Shown here in pieces: positions 1-4,284 of a stretch of DNA of 7,342 bases. A program made the translations under genes and the position numbers. Where the stretch lies: contig NQOP01000007.1 in the NCBI GenBank assembly GCA_003585845.1, positions 63,473-70,814 on the forward strand, given 5' to 3'. Every line of letters starts with the position of its first letter. The first letter of the stretch is position 1. Under the pieces are notes generated by a model. That model was not told the DNA's origin. It did not search any database and saw only the letters and a program-made list of their open reading frames with translations. The stretch is from Bifidobacteriaceae bacterium NR021 (GTDB lineage Bacteria > Actinomycetota > Actinomycetes > Actinomycetales > Bifidobacteriaceae).

Positions 1-145
1 TCATTCCCTCAGATTTTGCTACTTCGCCTAGTGCTTGAGTAAAGAAGTGCGCATCGTTAGCTTCTAATGCCGCATTAAGGAAATAAATGATAGATTCTGG
101 GTCGGTTAGATAGTTTTGAATATCGAATTCTCGTGTCTTTACCAT
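1..145 (-). CDS. HigA-like addiction-module antitoxin, N-terminal part (runs off the window)
   Basis: The frame opens with ATG at 145 and stays open to the left edge, giving 48 complete codons. The start reads MVKTREFDIQNYLTDPE and continues with an ALEANDAHFFTQALGEVAKSEGM-type segment, shown here only in outline. This matches the N-terminus of the 'putative addiction module antidote' family (COG3636/TIGR02684), which usually has about 90-110 residues and a C-terminal HTH for DNA binding. That HTH would lie outside the window. The start codon overlaps the last 7 nt of the toxin gene, so the two are probably translationally coupled. By family, it would neutralise the toxin and repress the shared promoter. 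Family assignment comes from pattern recognition plus the neighbouring toxin. Confidence 0.85.
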   Translation of the reverse strand, partial: MVKTREFDIQNYLTDPESIIYFLNAALEANDAHFFTQALGEVAKSEGM

Positions 146-450
146 TGTCCTGCTTCTTTCATGTCTTTAAGGAGAGCGTCTGCTTTCTTGATATCCTTGT
201 CTTGTGTGGATTTGTCTCCACCAAAGACAAGGAGAACTATCTTGTCTTGTTTTTGGGCGAAATACACGCGATACCCTGCATCGATATGGAATCGTGCTTC
301 TTTGAGTTCGCCATGTATGGTTTTAACGTCTCCGAAAACCATGCTCTCATTTTTCCACTGGAAGAGTCGAGAGCCGATAGCTAGTTGAGCTCGTCTATTT
401 TTAAGCTTTTCTAGCCATTTTGTAAATTCTTCTGTTTCTATTATTCTCAC
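139..450 (-). CDS. RelE/HigB-like type II toxin (phage Gp49-like, addiction module killer protein)
   Basis: This 103-aa protein has the usual length for the Gp49-like/HigB family (PF05973/TIGR02683), whose members typically inhibit translation by cleaving ribosome-associated mRNA. Recognisable signatures are F-x-K-W-L near residues 9-13, GELKEARFHIDAGYRVYF (47-64), VLLVFGGDKSTQDKDI (72-87) and a final A-x-x-L-L helix. The start is GTG at 450. An in-frame TGA lies two codons upstream (456-454) and no Shine-Dalgarno sequence precedes the GTG, consistent with a leaderless transcript from the promoter at 457-485. The antitoxin follows with a 7-nt overlap, so this is the toxin-first order seen in higBA-type modules. 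The exact catalytic mechanism is not visible here. Confidence 0.88.
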   Translation of the reverse strand: MRIIETEEFTKWLEKLKNRRAQLAIGSRLFQWKNESMVFGDVKTIHGELKEARFHIDAGYRVYFAQKQDKIVLLVFGGDKSTQDKDIKKADALLKDMKEAGQW

Positions 451-456
451 ACATCA

Positions 457-485
457 ATTGTAAGATATTTCTTACAGTTTGTCAA
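457..485 (-). promoter_or_regulatory. Near-consensus promoter of the toxin-antitoxin module
   Basis: On the minus strand a perfect TTGACA (485-480) and TACAAT (462-457) are separated by 17 bp, an almost ideal housekeeping-sigma promoter. Only 6 nt separate the -10 from the GTG at 450, so the expected +1 falls at or next to the start codon. That implies a leaderless toxin mRNA. Leaderless mRNAs are common in actinobacteria. Confidence 0.85.
459..476. promoter_or_regulatory. Palindromic operator inside the toxin-antitoxin promoter
   Basis: The 18-bp dyad TGTAAGA-n4-TCTTACA has perfect 7-bp arms. It fills the -35/-10 spacer and touches the -10. This is the expected place for an autorepressor site bound by the antitoxin or the toxin-antitoxin complex. 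The dyad is seen directly; the bound protein is inferred. Confidence 0.75.
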
Positions 486-496
486 TCTGAAGCAAT

Positions 497-547
497 AAGA
501 GCGCGGGTCTCTCTACCTTTCTTCTAGGTAGAGAGACCCGCACTCTT
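497..547 (-). terminator. Long hairpin terminator after the ssb operon
   Basis: Arms 503-518 and 526-541 form a perfect 16-bp stem around a 7-nt loop. On the minus-strand RNA this extends through one U-G wobble and a further AAGAG/CUCUU helix to about 22 bp. The wobble works only on the minus RNA. It starts about 20 nt past the ssb stop and is followed by CTCTTATT, a modest U-rich tail. It separates the ssb operon from the toxin-antitoxin module. Confidence 0.8.
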
Positions 548-565
548 TAACTTAAACTACAGCCT

Positions 566-1033
566 TTAGAATGGCATATCACCTGGGTCGTAACCAGTCA
601 TCCAATCGTCCTCTGATGAGGCTGGTTGTTCTGGAGCAGCTACAGGTGTGGTGTCGCGGTTTTGCCGCATAGCGAGCAGTGCGATATTGGTTGTAAGGTT
701 TTCAGCATTAAAACTGACTTGGGCGTGGGCTTTGCCGTCTTTGCCTATCCATGCGGATGGGCGTGGATCGAACCGGCCTATCGCAATGACGGGCATGCCT
801 TTACCCAGTTGCCCATTGTTCCATAGGGTTTCGAGGATTTCCGCAGACCTACCGAATATTTTTACCTGGATGAAGTCTGCTGGTCCGTCGACCCACTGCC
901 CATTTTCCTGGCGTCTGTTTTGTGATGCGATGGTCAATTGGAGCATAGCGCGTTTACGGTCTGCTGGCGGGAAGTAGGTGTGATTGTCGGTGAGGTTTCC
1001 TTCGATAGTTTGAGCGATGGTCGTTTTCATCAT
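566..1033 (-). CDS. ssb: Single-stranded DNA-binding protein (SSB)
   Basis: This 155-aa protein would coat single-stranded DNA during replication, repair or conjugative entry and recruit partners through its C-terminal tip. Residues 1-120 form an OB-fold with the family pattern F-I-Q-V-K-I-F-G-R-S-A-E (54-65) followed by L-G-K-G-M-P-V-I-A-I-G-R-F (77-88). A short flexible linker rich in P, A and S follows. The end is acidic, EDDW at 141-144 and GDMPF at 151-155, the typical SSB interaction peptide ending in Pro-Phe. Two adjacent ATGs are possible. AGGAG lies 4 nt before the first (1033) and 7 nt before the second (1030), so the protein may actually start at the second Met. The gene follows the 110-aa gene after 11 nt. 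It is probably an element-encoded SSB, divergent from a chromosomal housekeeping copy. That last point is inferred from context. Confidence 0.92.
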   Translation of the reverse strand: MMKTTIAQTIEGNLTDNHTYFPPADRKRAMLQLTIASQNRRQENGQWVDGPADFIQVKIFGRSAEILETLWNNGQLGKGMPVIAIGRFDPRPSAWIGKDGKAHAQVSFNAENLTTNIALLAMRQNRDTTPVAAPEQPASSEDDWMTGYDPGDMPF

Positions 1034-1044
1034 TGTTCTCCTTT

Positions 1045-1377
1045 TTAGTTGAGGTTGTTGAGGCTTATTTCTGTGACTGGGTTTAAGACTTCGGGTAGGT
1101 TTTTGAGCTCATCGAGTCCGAATTGGCTTGTGATACGGTCCAGATCGTATGTGTCGGTCGCGTTGATGATCCACAGGACGCCTTGCGTGTTTCCGAGTTT
1201 GGATGCGCGGAATGCTTCAAGACGGTTCAGGATTGCCGCGATGTTTTTCGCTTTTTCTGGGGTGAGGATACTGGTTTTGATGAAGCTTAATTGTGGTGTC
1301 CACCCGTTACTGTCATTCATGTCTACGGTGTGGGTGATACGGATGACGAGGCGGACTTTACGTTCTTGTTCACTCAT
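1045..1377 (-). CDS. Conserved-looking 110-aa protein of unknown function
   Basis: I do not recognise the family. The protein is soluble and mixed alpha/beta by appearance. The N-terminus MSEQERKVRLVIRITHTVDM looks like a beta-rich stretch, followed by a helical segment with L-T-P-E-K-A-K-N-I-A-A-I-L-N-R-L. It begins inside the stop of the 165-aa membrane protein gene (ATGA overlap), indicating translational coupling, and it is followed by ssb after 11 nt. Its first 35 codons are duplicated upstream at 1898-2002 with only conservative or silent changes, which supports it being a real, selected gene. It may take part in single-stranded DNA handling or element maintenance, judging only from the neighbour. 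Confidence 0.75.
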   Translation of the reverse strand: MSEQERKVRLVIRITHTVDMNDSNGWTPQLSFIKTSILTPEKAKNIAAILNRLEAFRASKLGNTQGVLWIINATDTYDLDRITSQFGLDELKNLPEVLNPVTEISLNNLN

Positions 1378-1378
1378 T
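1274..1378. repeat. 105-bp direct repeat, copy 1 (start of the 110-aa gene)
   Basis: This copy aligns without gaps to 1898-2002 (offset 624) with 4 mismatches in 105 bp. It covers the first 35 codons of the 110-aa gene and the base before its ATG. Confidence 0.95.
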
Positions 1379-1871
1379 GCAAGTCTTCTTTCGTCTTATT
1401 GTGGTTACTGGTGTATGGTTCTATTCCGTGTGTGGCTGCTATTTCTTTGAGGGATACCCGTTTTTCTGGTATCCAGGCTTGGTAGAAGTAGTAGTGGGCA
1501 AAGAATGCCATCATACCGATGACACTGATTGAGCTAAAGATAATAAAGGTTTGCGTGTTTGTAGGGAGAAAACTGTTATAAAGCGCTGCTGCCAGTACGA
1601 GGGTTATGGTTACTGCGAGAACGCTTAAGAGTACTGTCCATGCGCGAATAATTGTCTGGTGTTGGCAATTGCGTACTCGACTGCTGTCTTTCCATAATCT
1701 ATTTGTTTCTGTGTATGCTGTAGCAAGGAGGATCCAGCATGAGATGATACTTGCGAGTATGATTGCCCACTGTGGCATGCCGTGGCCTATTTGTGAGCAT
1801 AAGGCAGGGGCAGCGGGTGCTAAGACGAGCCATAGAAGGTCACGCTGCCCGTTGTCTAGTGTAAACTCCAT
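1374..1871 (-). CDS. Small integral membrane protein (165 aa, about 4 TM), unknown function
   Basis: No family is recognised. Hydrophobic segments lie at about residues 11-29, 35-53, 76-98 and 108-133. They are separated by a basic or polar loop around 54-75 with E-T-N-R-L-W-K-D and R-V-R-N. The C-terminal tail (134-165) is soluble and charged, K-R-V-S-L-K-E-I-A-A-T-H. The start at ATG 1871 is supported by AAGGAG 7 nt upstream. The stop overlaps the next gene by ATGA. Small membrane proteins of this kind are common beside ssb in conjugative and mobilizable elements, where roles such as entry exclusion or membrane coupling are possible. Nothing in the sequence shows which applies. Confidence 0.75.
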   Translation of the reverse strand: MEFTLDNGQRDLLWLVLAPAAPALCSQIGHGMPQWAIILASIISCWILLATAYTETNRLWKDSSRVRNCQHQTIIRAWTVLLSVLAVTITLVLAAALYNSFLPTNTQTFIIFSSISVIGMMAFFAHYYFYQAWIPEKRVSLKEIAATHGIEPYTSNHNKTKEDLQ

Positions 1872-1884
1872 GATAATTCTCCTT

Positions 1885-2001
1885 TTAAGATTCTCTTGTT
1901 TTGATGAAGCTTAATTGTGGTGTCCACCCGTTACTGTCATTCATATCGATGGTGTGGGTGATACGGATGACGAGACGGACTTTACGTTCTTGTTCACTCA
2001 T
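1885..2001 (-). pseudogene. Truncated duplicate of the 110-aa gene (38-codon fragment)
   Basis: The frame starts at ATG 2001 and encodes MSEQERKVRLVIRITHTIDM, followed by N-D-S-N-G-W-T-P-Q-L-S-F-I-K-T. It then leaves the homology and ends R-E-S-stop. It matches the first 35 residues of the 110-aa protein with a single V-to-I change. The ATGA overlap with the preceding membrane gene is the same arrangement as at the intact copy. The rest of the gene is missing, so this is most simply a remnant of gene duplication followed by deletion. It could still be translated as a 38-aa peptide. The Shine-Dalgarno sequence of the next gene overlaps its stop region. Confidence 0.85.
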
Positions 2002-2002
2002 T
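1898..2002. repeat. 105-bp direct repeat, copy 2
   Basis: Partner of 1274-1378, 96% identical with no indels. Three of the four differences cluster at 1945-1950. The coding effect is one V-to-I change and two silent changes. The pair could drive deletion of the intervening membrane gene by recombination. Confidence 0.95.
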
Positions 2003-2309
2003 CTTGTTCTTTCTTTTCGTTGCTCGTTTTGATTTTTTGATACATGCCACCTGAAAAGTTGCCGATAAGAAATGCAAAGGCTGCGAGAGTAATCGTTCGT
2101 ATAGTCTGGTTGTCTGATAGTGTTTCTACGAGTACGCAGACGGTCACACTGGTAAAAATTAGTGCGAGTGTGAGTTTTTGCCATCGTGTTTTTGGCGTAT
2201 GTGTCTTGTTCGCGCTCTCTTGCATGAGATGTGCCATGTAGGTTACAAGACCGCTGTATGCAATAAGTGCATTTATTAGGATGAATGCTGCGAGTATACG
2301 AATGAGCAT
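1998..2309 (-). CDS. Small integral membrane protein (103 aa, about 3 TM), unknown function
   Basis: No family is recognised. Hydrophobic segments lie at about residues 4-26, 46-64 and 72-91. Polar K-T-H-T-P-K-T-R-W-Q-K separates the first two, and the C-terminus is highly charged (K-I-K-T-S-N-E-K-K-E-Q-E). The start at ATG 2309 is preceded by AAAGG at 6 nt spacing. Its stop overlaps the truncated duplicate by ATGA. It sits 28 nt downstream of the 79-aa gene. The arrangement 'membrane gene then MSEQERK gene' occurs twice in this operon, which suggests the pair was duplicated as a unit even though the two membrane proteins are not obviously similar. Confidence 0.75.
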   Translation of the reverse strand: MLIRILAAFILINALIAYSGLVTYMAHLMQESANKTHTPKTRWQKLTLALIFTSVTVCVLVETLSDNQTIRTITLAAFAFLIGNFSGGMYQKIKTSNEKKEQE

Positions 2310-2337
2310 AAAAGACCTTTCTTTGTTGTAGTTTTGG

Positions 2338-2577
2338 TTATTCTTGGAATAAGGCGGGCTCTAGTTGGGAGACATAGTCTTTATCGAGTGTCCAGTTGTG
2401 GATGAAGCGTAGGTCGCACGAGTTTTCGTATGTGTTTTCAAGCTCGCTTATGGGGTGGATGGTGTATCCGGTTTTTTGCGCGTCTTGCTCATCTTGTGTG
2501 TTTTCGCAGATGTAGATTTTGTGGCATCCGTCGTATGCGAAGCTTGTGCCGGTGACTGGCTTGCTGTTAATTTTCAT
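2338..2577 (-). CDS. 79-aa soluble hypothetical protein
   Basis: No family is recognised. The protein is acidic to neutral with no membrane segment. Notable stretches are SFAYDGCHKIYICENTQDEQ (12-31) and a C-terminal LDKDYVSQLEPALFQE. The start at ATG 2577 is well supported by AAGGA 8 nt upstream. It is the first gene of the run that ends with ssb, so a promoter probably lies between 2578 and 2680. I see AT-rich TTTTATATAAAA there, but no convincing -35/-10 pair. Confidence 0.65.
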   Translation of the reverse strand: MKINSKPVTGTSFAYDGCHKIYICENTQDEQDAQKTGYTIHPISELENTYENSCDLRFIHNWTLDKDYVSQLEPALFQE

Positions 2578-2620
2578 TCTTGTTTTCCTTTCTACTTGTA
2601 TATGATTTTTCTTATGGTTT

Positions 2621-2637
2621 GGTTTTATATAAAAACC
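2621..2637. promoter_or_regulatory. AT-rich palindrome upstream of the ssb operon
   Basis: GGTTTT-ATATA-AAAACC, with 6-bp arms, lies 44 bp upstream of the 79-aa gene. The same core TTTTATATAAAAA recurs at 6278-6294 upstream of the peptide operon. It may be a promoter element or protein site; function is unproven. Confidence 0.35.
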
Positions 2638-2868
2638 CTGGTGTGATTATTTTTCGTTCGTGTTGTTGAACACTGGAAGGGACAAAAACGGAATGCGCTG
2701 GAGCCAACCCCTTGCGAGCCCTAGCTTCGCGCGTGTCCGTAACGCGAGTGGAGGACGCGGGGAAGTTGGCGGAAGTGACCCGTTTTTTAGAGTGGGAAGT
2801 GTCAAGAACACGTCATAAAAAGCAAAAAATGAGAGTACACCGCAGGTGTTCCATGCGATGATAATGGG

Positions 2869-2894
2869 TCTGCCGCCATGATAGTGGTGGCAGA
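2869..2894 (+). repeat. Hairpin with a 10-bp stem
   Basis: TCTGCCGCCA (2869-2878) pairs with TGGTGGCAGA (2885-2894) around a 6-nt loop. One G-T pair is a wobble on the + strand only, so the + strand (ssDNA or RNA) is the more likely folded form. Confidence 0.75.
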
Positions 2895-2919
2895 TTCTTT
2901 GTTCTGCTGGTGGCGGCTG

Positions 2920-2941
2920 GTTCACACATCTTTGTGTGAAC
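2920..2941. repeat. Perfect 9-bp-stem hairpin
   Basis: GTTCACACA (2920-2928) and TGTGTGAAC (2933-2941) flank the 4-nt loop TCTT. No T-run follows on either strand, so it is not a terminator. Confidence 0.85.
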
Positions 2942-2956
2942 TTATGGAAGCATAGT

Positions 2957-3089
2957 AGCCACCCTTCTCGCGTGGTAATAGCGCGGCTTGCTCCTGGGGG
3001 TAATGCCCTAAAATTTATGGAATTTTGTTCAGGGCATGCCCTAGGGGTAAGACGCGCCCCGCGCGGGAGGGTGGCTGCGATAAGCCACC
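2957..3089. repeat. Long-range dyad enclosing the oriT-like motif, with a competing local hairpin
   Basis: AGCCACCCT (2957-2965) is complementary to AGGGTGGCT (3068-3076). The same right arm can instead pair locally: GGTGGCT (3070-3076) with AGCCACC (3083-3089) around GCGATA. The region could therefore switch between two folds, both bracketing the candidate nick site. Confidence 0.6.
3003..3067 (+). other. Candidate origin of transfer (IncQ/MobQ-like)
   Basis: ATGCCCT (3003-3009) pairs with AGGGCAT (3031-3037), and inside it AAAATT (3010-3015) pairs with AATTTT (3021-3026). AGGGCATGCCCT (3031-3042) is also a perfect palindrome. Six bases later comes TAAGACGCGCCC (3048-3059), then CCCGCGCGGG (3058-3067), a second palindrome. 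An inverted repeat followed by TAAGTGCGCCCT is the nick region of IncQ/MobQ-type oriTs (RSF1010, pIP501/pGO1), cut before the CCC. Here one T is replaced by AC. No relaxase gene is visible, so this is a motif-based proposal. Confidence 0.42.
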
Positions 3090-3093
3090 AGGG

Positions 3094-3129
3094 GCTGGCA
3101 GAAAAAGTTGCGCTTCTTTTTCTGCCAGC
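3094..3129. repeat. Perfect 14-bp-stem hairpin
   Basis: GCTGGCAGAAAAAG (3094-3107) and CTTTTTCTGCCAGC (3116-3129) flank an 8-nt loop. It sits 12 nt past the DUF4192-like gene stop. No T-run follows on either strand. It could end that transcript by an atypical route or be part of the transfer or replication origin. Confidence 0.85.
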
Positions 3130-3140
3130 AAACCCTCTGC

Positions 3141-3689
3141 TTACTTCTGGCACCAGTGGGGTGTGATGTGGTGAAGGAGCGCTGTAGTAGTGATGCGTGC
3201 AAGCCCGTACTTCTCGTCTATCGTGAGTGCTTTCTGGGCTGTGATACGAGCGTTTGTCGTGTCATTTTTCAGCCAATACAAGTATGACAGTGTGCCATAG
3301 ACTGTGACAGTTTCCCTCTGACTTAATCCTTTAAGTTCCAGCATGGTGGTCAGCAGTGCTATTGCACGATGGATGCGCCGTGTGTCGAGGGTGAAATTGT
3401 CATCTCTAAAAACCAGGTCGAGGCTTGAACGCACATAGTGGACAGTTTTCTCAGCGAATGGGTGCTCAACGTTATCGAGGAAGTCTTGCATGGTGCAGCC
3501 ATGGAAACTATCAATAAGGAACATGTCACGCACGATGAGGAGACTGCTTAATGCTTGGATACCGTAGCGTAGTGTGTTCTCGTCCAATCCTTTCGTGGTA
3601 AAGCCTGCTAGGTAGTTGTGGAATGCTACGAGAGCTTCTACCTCTCCTATTAGGAGTGTGACCGTGTGGTCGCTGTTGATGGTAACCAT
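3141..3689 (-). CDS. DUF4192-like protein (182 aa)
   Basis: The start at ATG 3689 is chosen because AAAGGA lies 8 nt upstream; the frame continues to 3809 but that part lies in the structured element. Residues 50-60 L-L-I-V-R-D-M-F-L-I-D match the V-R-D-x-x-L block of DUF4192. Residues 104-167 match its C-terminal helical, TPR-like region, including L-S-Y-L-Y-W-L-K-N-D, A-R-I-T-A-Q-K-A-L and Y-G-L-A-R-I. DUF4192 is an actinobacterial family of unknown function, usually longer (about 300 aa or more), so this is a short version. The assignment is from remembered family patterns. The gene lies between two hairpin-rich blocks, one of them the oriT-like DNA, so a role in element maintenance or early establishment is plausible but not shown. 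Confidence 0.6.
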   Translation of the reverse strand: MVTINSDHTVTLLIGEVEALVAFHNYLAGFTTKGLDENTLRYGIQALSSLLIVRDMFLIDSFHGCTMQDFLDNVEHPFAEKTVHYVRSSLDLVFRDDNFTLDTRRIHRAIALLTTMLELKGLSQRETVTVYGTLSYLYWLKNDTTNARITAQKALTIDEKYGLARITTTALLHHITPHWCQK

Positions 3690-3753
3690 TTTTTTTATCC
3701 TTTCCTTGTGTGTTGGTAGTTCCAGGGCAGGCACACCCGTAAACCCACAAGAA

Positions 3754-3987
3754 CACTCCCAGTCCTTGTGCGACGCTCCAGGCTCGACTCCGGTCAGCCC
3801 GTGGAACATGTTGTGGAATGGGCTGGCAGGGGTGAGCTTGTTGGGTGGCGTGTGGTCTTTGGACTGGGTGTGCTAGCCTCTGGGCTACCAACACGAGAAA
3901 GTGGGGGCGGCGACCGGTGGCAGCATTCTTGCTGCGCCACAACAGTACAGTCTCCACGAGTGAAACTCGTGGAGACAATAGCCGCCC
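3754..3987 (+). other. Highly structured noncoding element (ncRNA or single-stranded DNA origin/promoter)
   Basis: Nested stems are visible. Outer CACTCCCAGTCC (3754-3765) pairs with GGACTGGGTGTG (3861-3872) with one mismatch. Inside it lie ACGC/GCGT (3773-3776/3848-3851), AGGCTC/GAGCTT (3780-3785/3834-3839) and GTCAGCCC/GGGCTGGC (3793-3800/3820-3827). Then come a TAGCC/GGCTA hairpin (3874-3887) and a three-way junction. Its outer stem is GGGCGGC/GCCGCCC (3905-3911/3981-3987). It encloses a GTGGC/GCCAC hairpin (3917-3940) and a perfect 12-bp hairpin (3950-3976). The two wobble pairs are G-T on + and would be mismatches on minus, so + is the folded strand. CTTTTT follows at 3991-3996. No promoter is clear. 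Alternatives are a plasmid single-strand origin, an ssDNA promoter, an antisense RNA or a leader of the downstream gene. Confidence 0.6.
3950..3976. repeat. Perfect 12-bp hairpin with a GAA loop
   Basis: GTCTCCACGAGT and ACTCGTGGAGAC are separated by only GAA. This is the strongest stem of the structured element. On + a T5 run follows 15 nt later, so it may help terminate a + transcript. Confidence 0.9.
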
Positions 3988-3999
3988 AGACTTTTTAGT

Positions 4000-4203
4000 G
4001 GATCCGGGTATGGTGCTGATATTTCTTTTAATTCTCATGATGTTAGTCAAAAGAATTTACAGACGGGACATCAGTTATAAATATCCTAGATATAGATGTT
4101 GGTGCTATTTGCTCACGGCACAAATGAACACTCTATGACAGATAAAGTATGGTTCACTCGGTTAACTTAGATGTCTGAATTGAAAGCGTTCTAATTTAAA
4201 AAT
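4000..4203. other. AT-rich intergenic stretch, nothing identified
   Basis: No ORF with a ribosome site, tRNA or strong dyad is seen between the structured element and the MFS-operon terminator. TTGACT on minus (4050-4045) has no matching -10. This may be the junction between element backbone and acquired cassette. Confidence 0.5.
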
Positions 4204-4249
4204 AAGCTGCGCTGTGAAACTTCTGTAGTGAACTTTCACAGCGCAGCTT
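4204..4249 (-). terminator. Strong intrinsic terminator of the peptide/MFS operon
   Basis: Arms 4204-4219 and 4234-4249 form a perfect 16-bp stem around a 14-nt loop. On the minus strand it is followed by ATTTTTAAATT. It starts 35 nt after the MFS stop. Confidence 0.93.
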
Positions 4250-4284
4250 GTAGTTGTGCTCGTATTTACAATATTTATTGCATC

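Larger units (their letters stand above)
2646..3140. other. About 500-bp noncoding region rich in inverted repeats
   Basis: The long minus frame here (3153-2647) encodes a composition unlike a protein and spans the hairpins listed separately, so I treat the stretch as noncoding. It is more GC-rich than the neighbouring operons. The left part (2646-2830) holds only short dyads, for example CGCGT/ACGCG near 2729-2745. The right part (2869-3129) holds four clear hairpins and an oriT-like motif. No tRNA is seen. Confidence 0.65.

Noticed and set aside
2647..3153. 168-codon minus-strand ORF
   Set aside because: Its composition is unlike a protein (many R, P, T and S in no domain-like pattern), it lacks a ribosome site, and it spans several perfect hairpins. 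It overlaps the well-supported end of the DUF4192-like gene.
3690..3809. 40-residue N-terminal extension of the DUF4192-like protein (including a CxC-like W-E-C-S-C-G)
   Set aside because: A good ribosome site precedes the internal ATG at 3689, and the extension lies largely within the structured element. The Cys pair alone is not enough to call a zinc site.
3526..4050. 174-codon minus-strand ORF
   Set aside because: It is an out-of-frame reading of the structured element and of the DUF4192-like gene, with no domain-like sequence.
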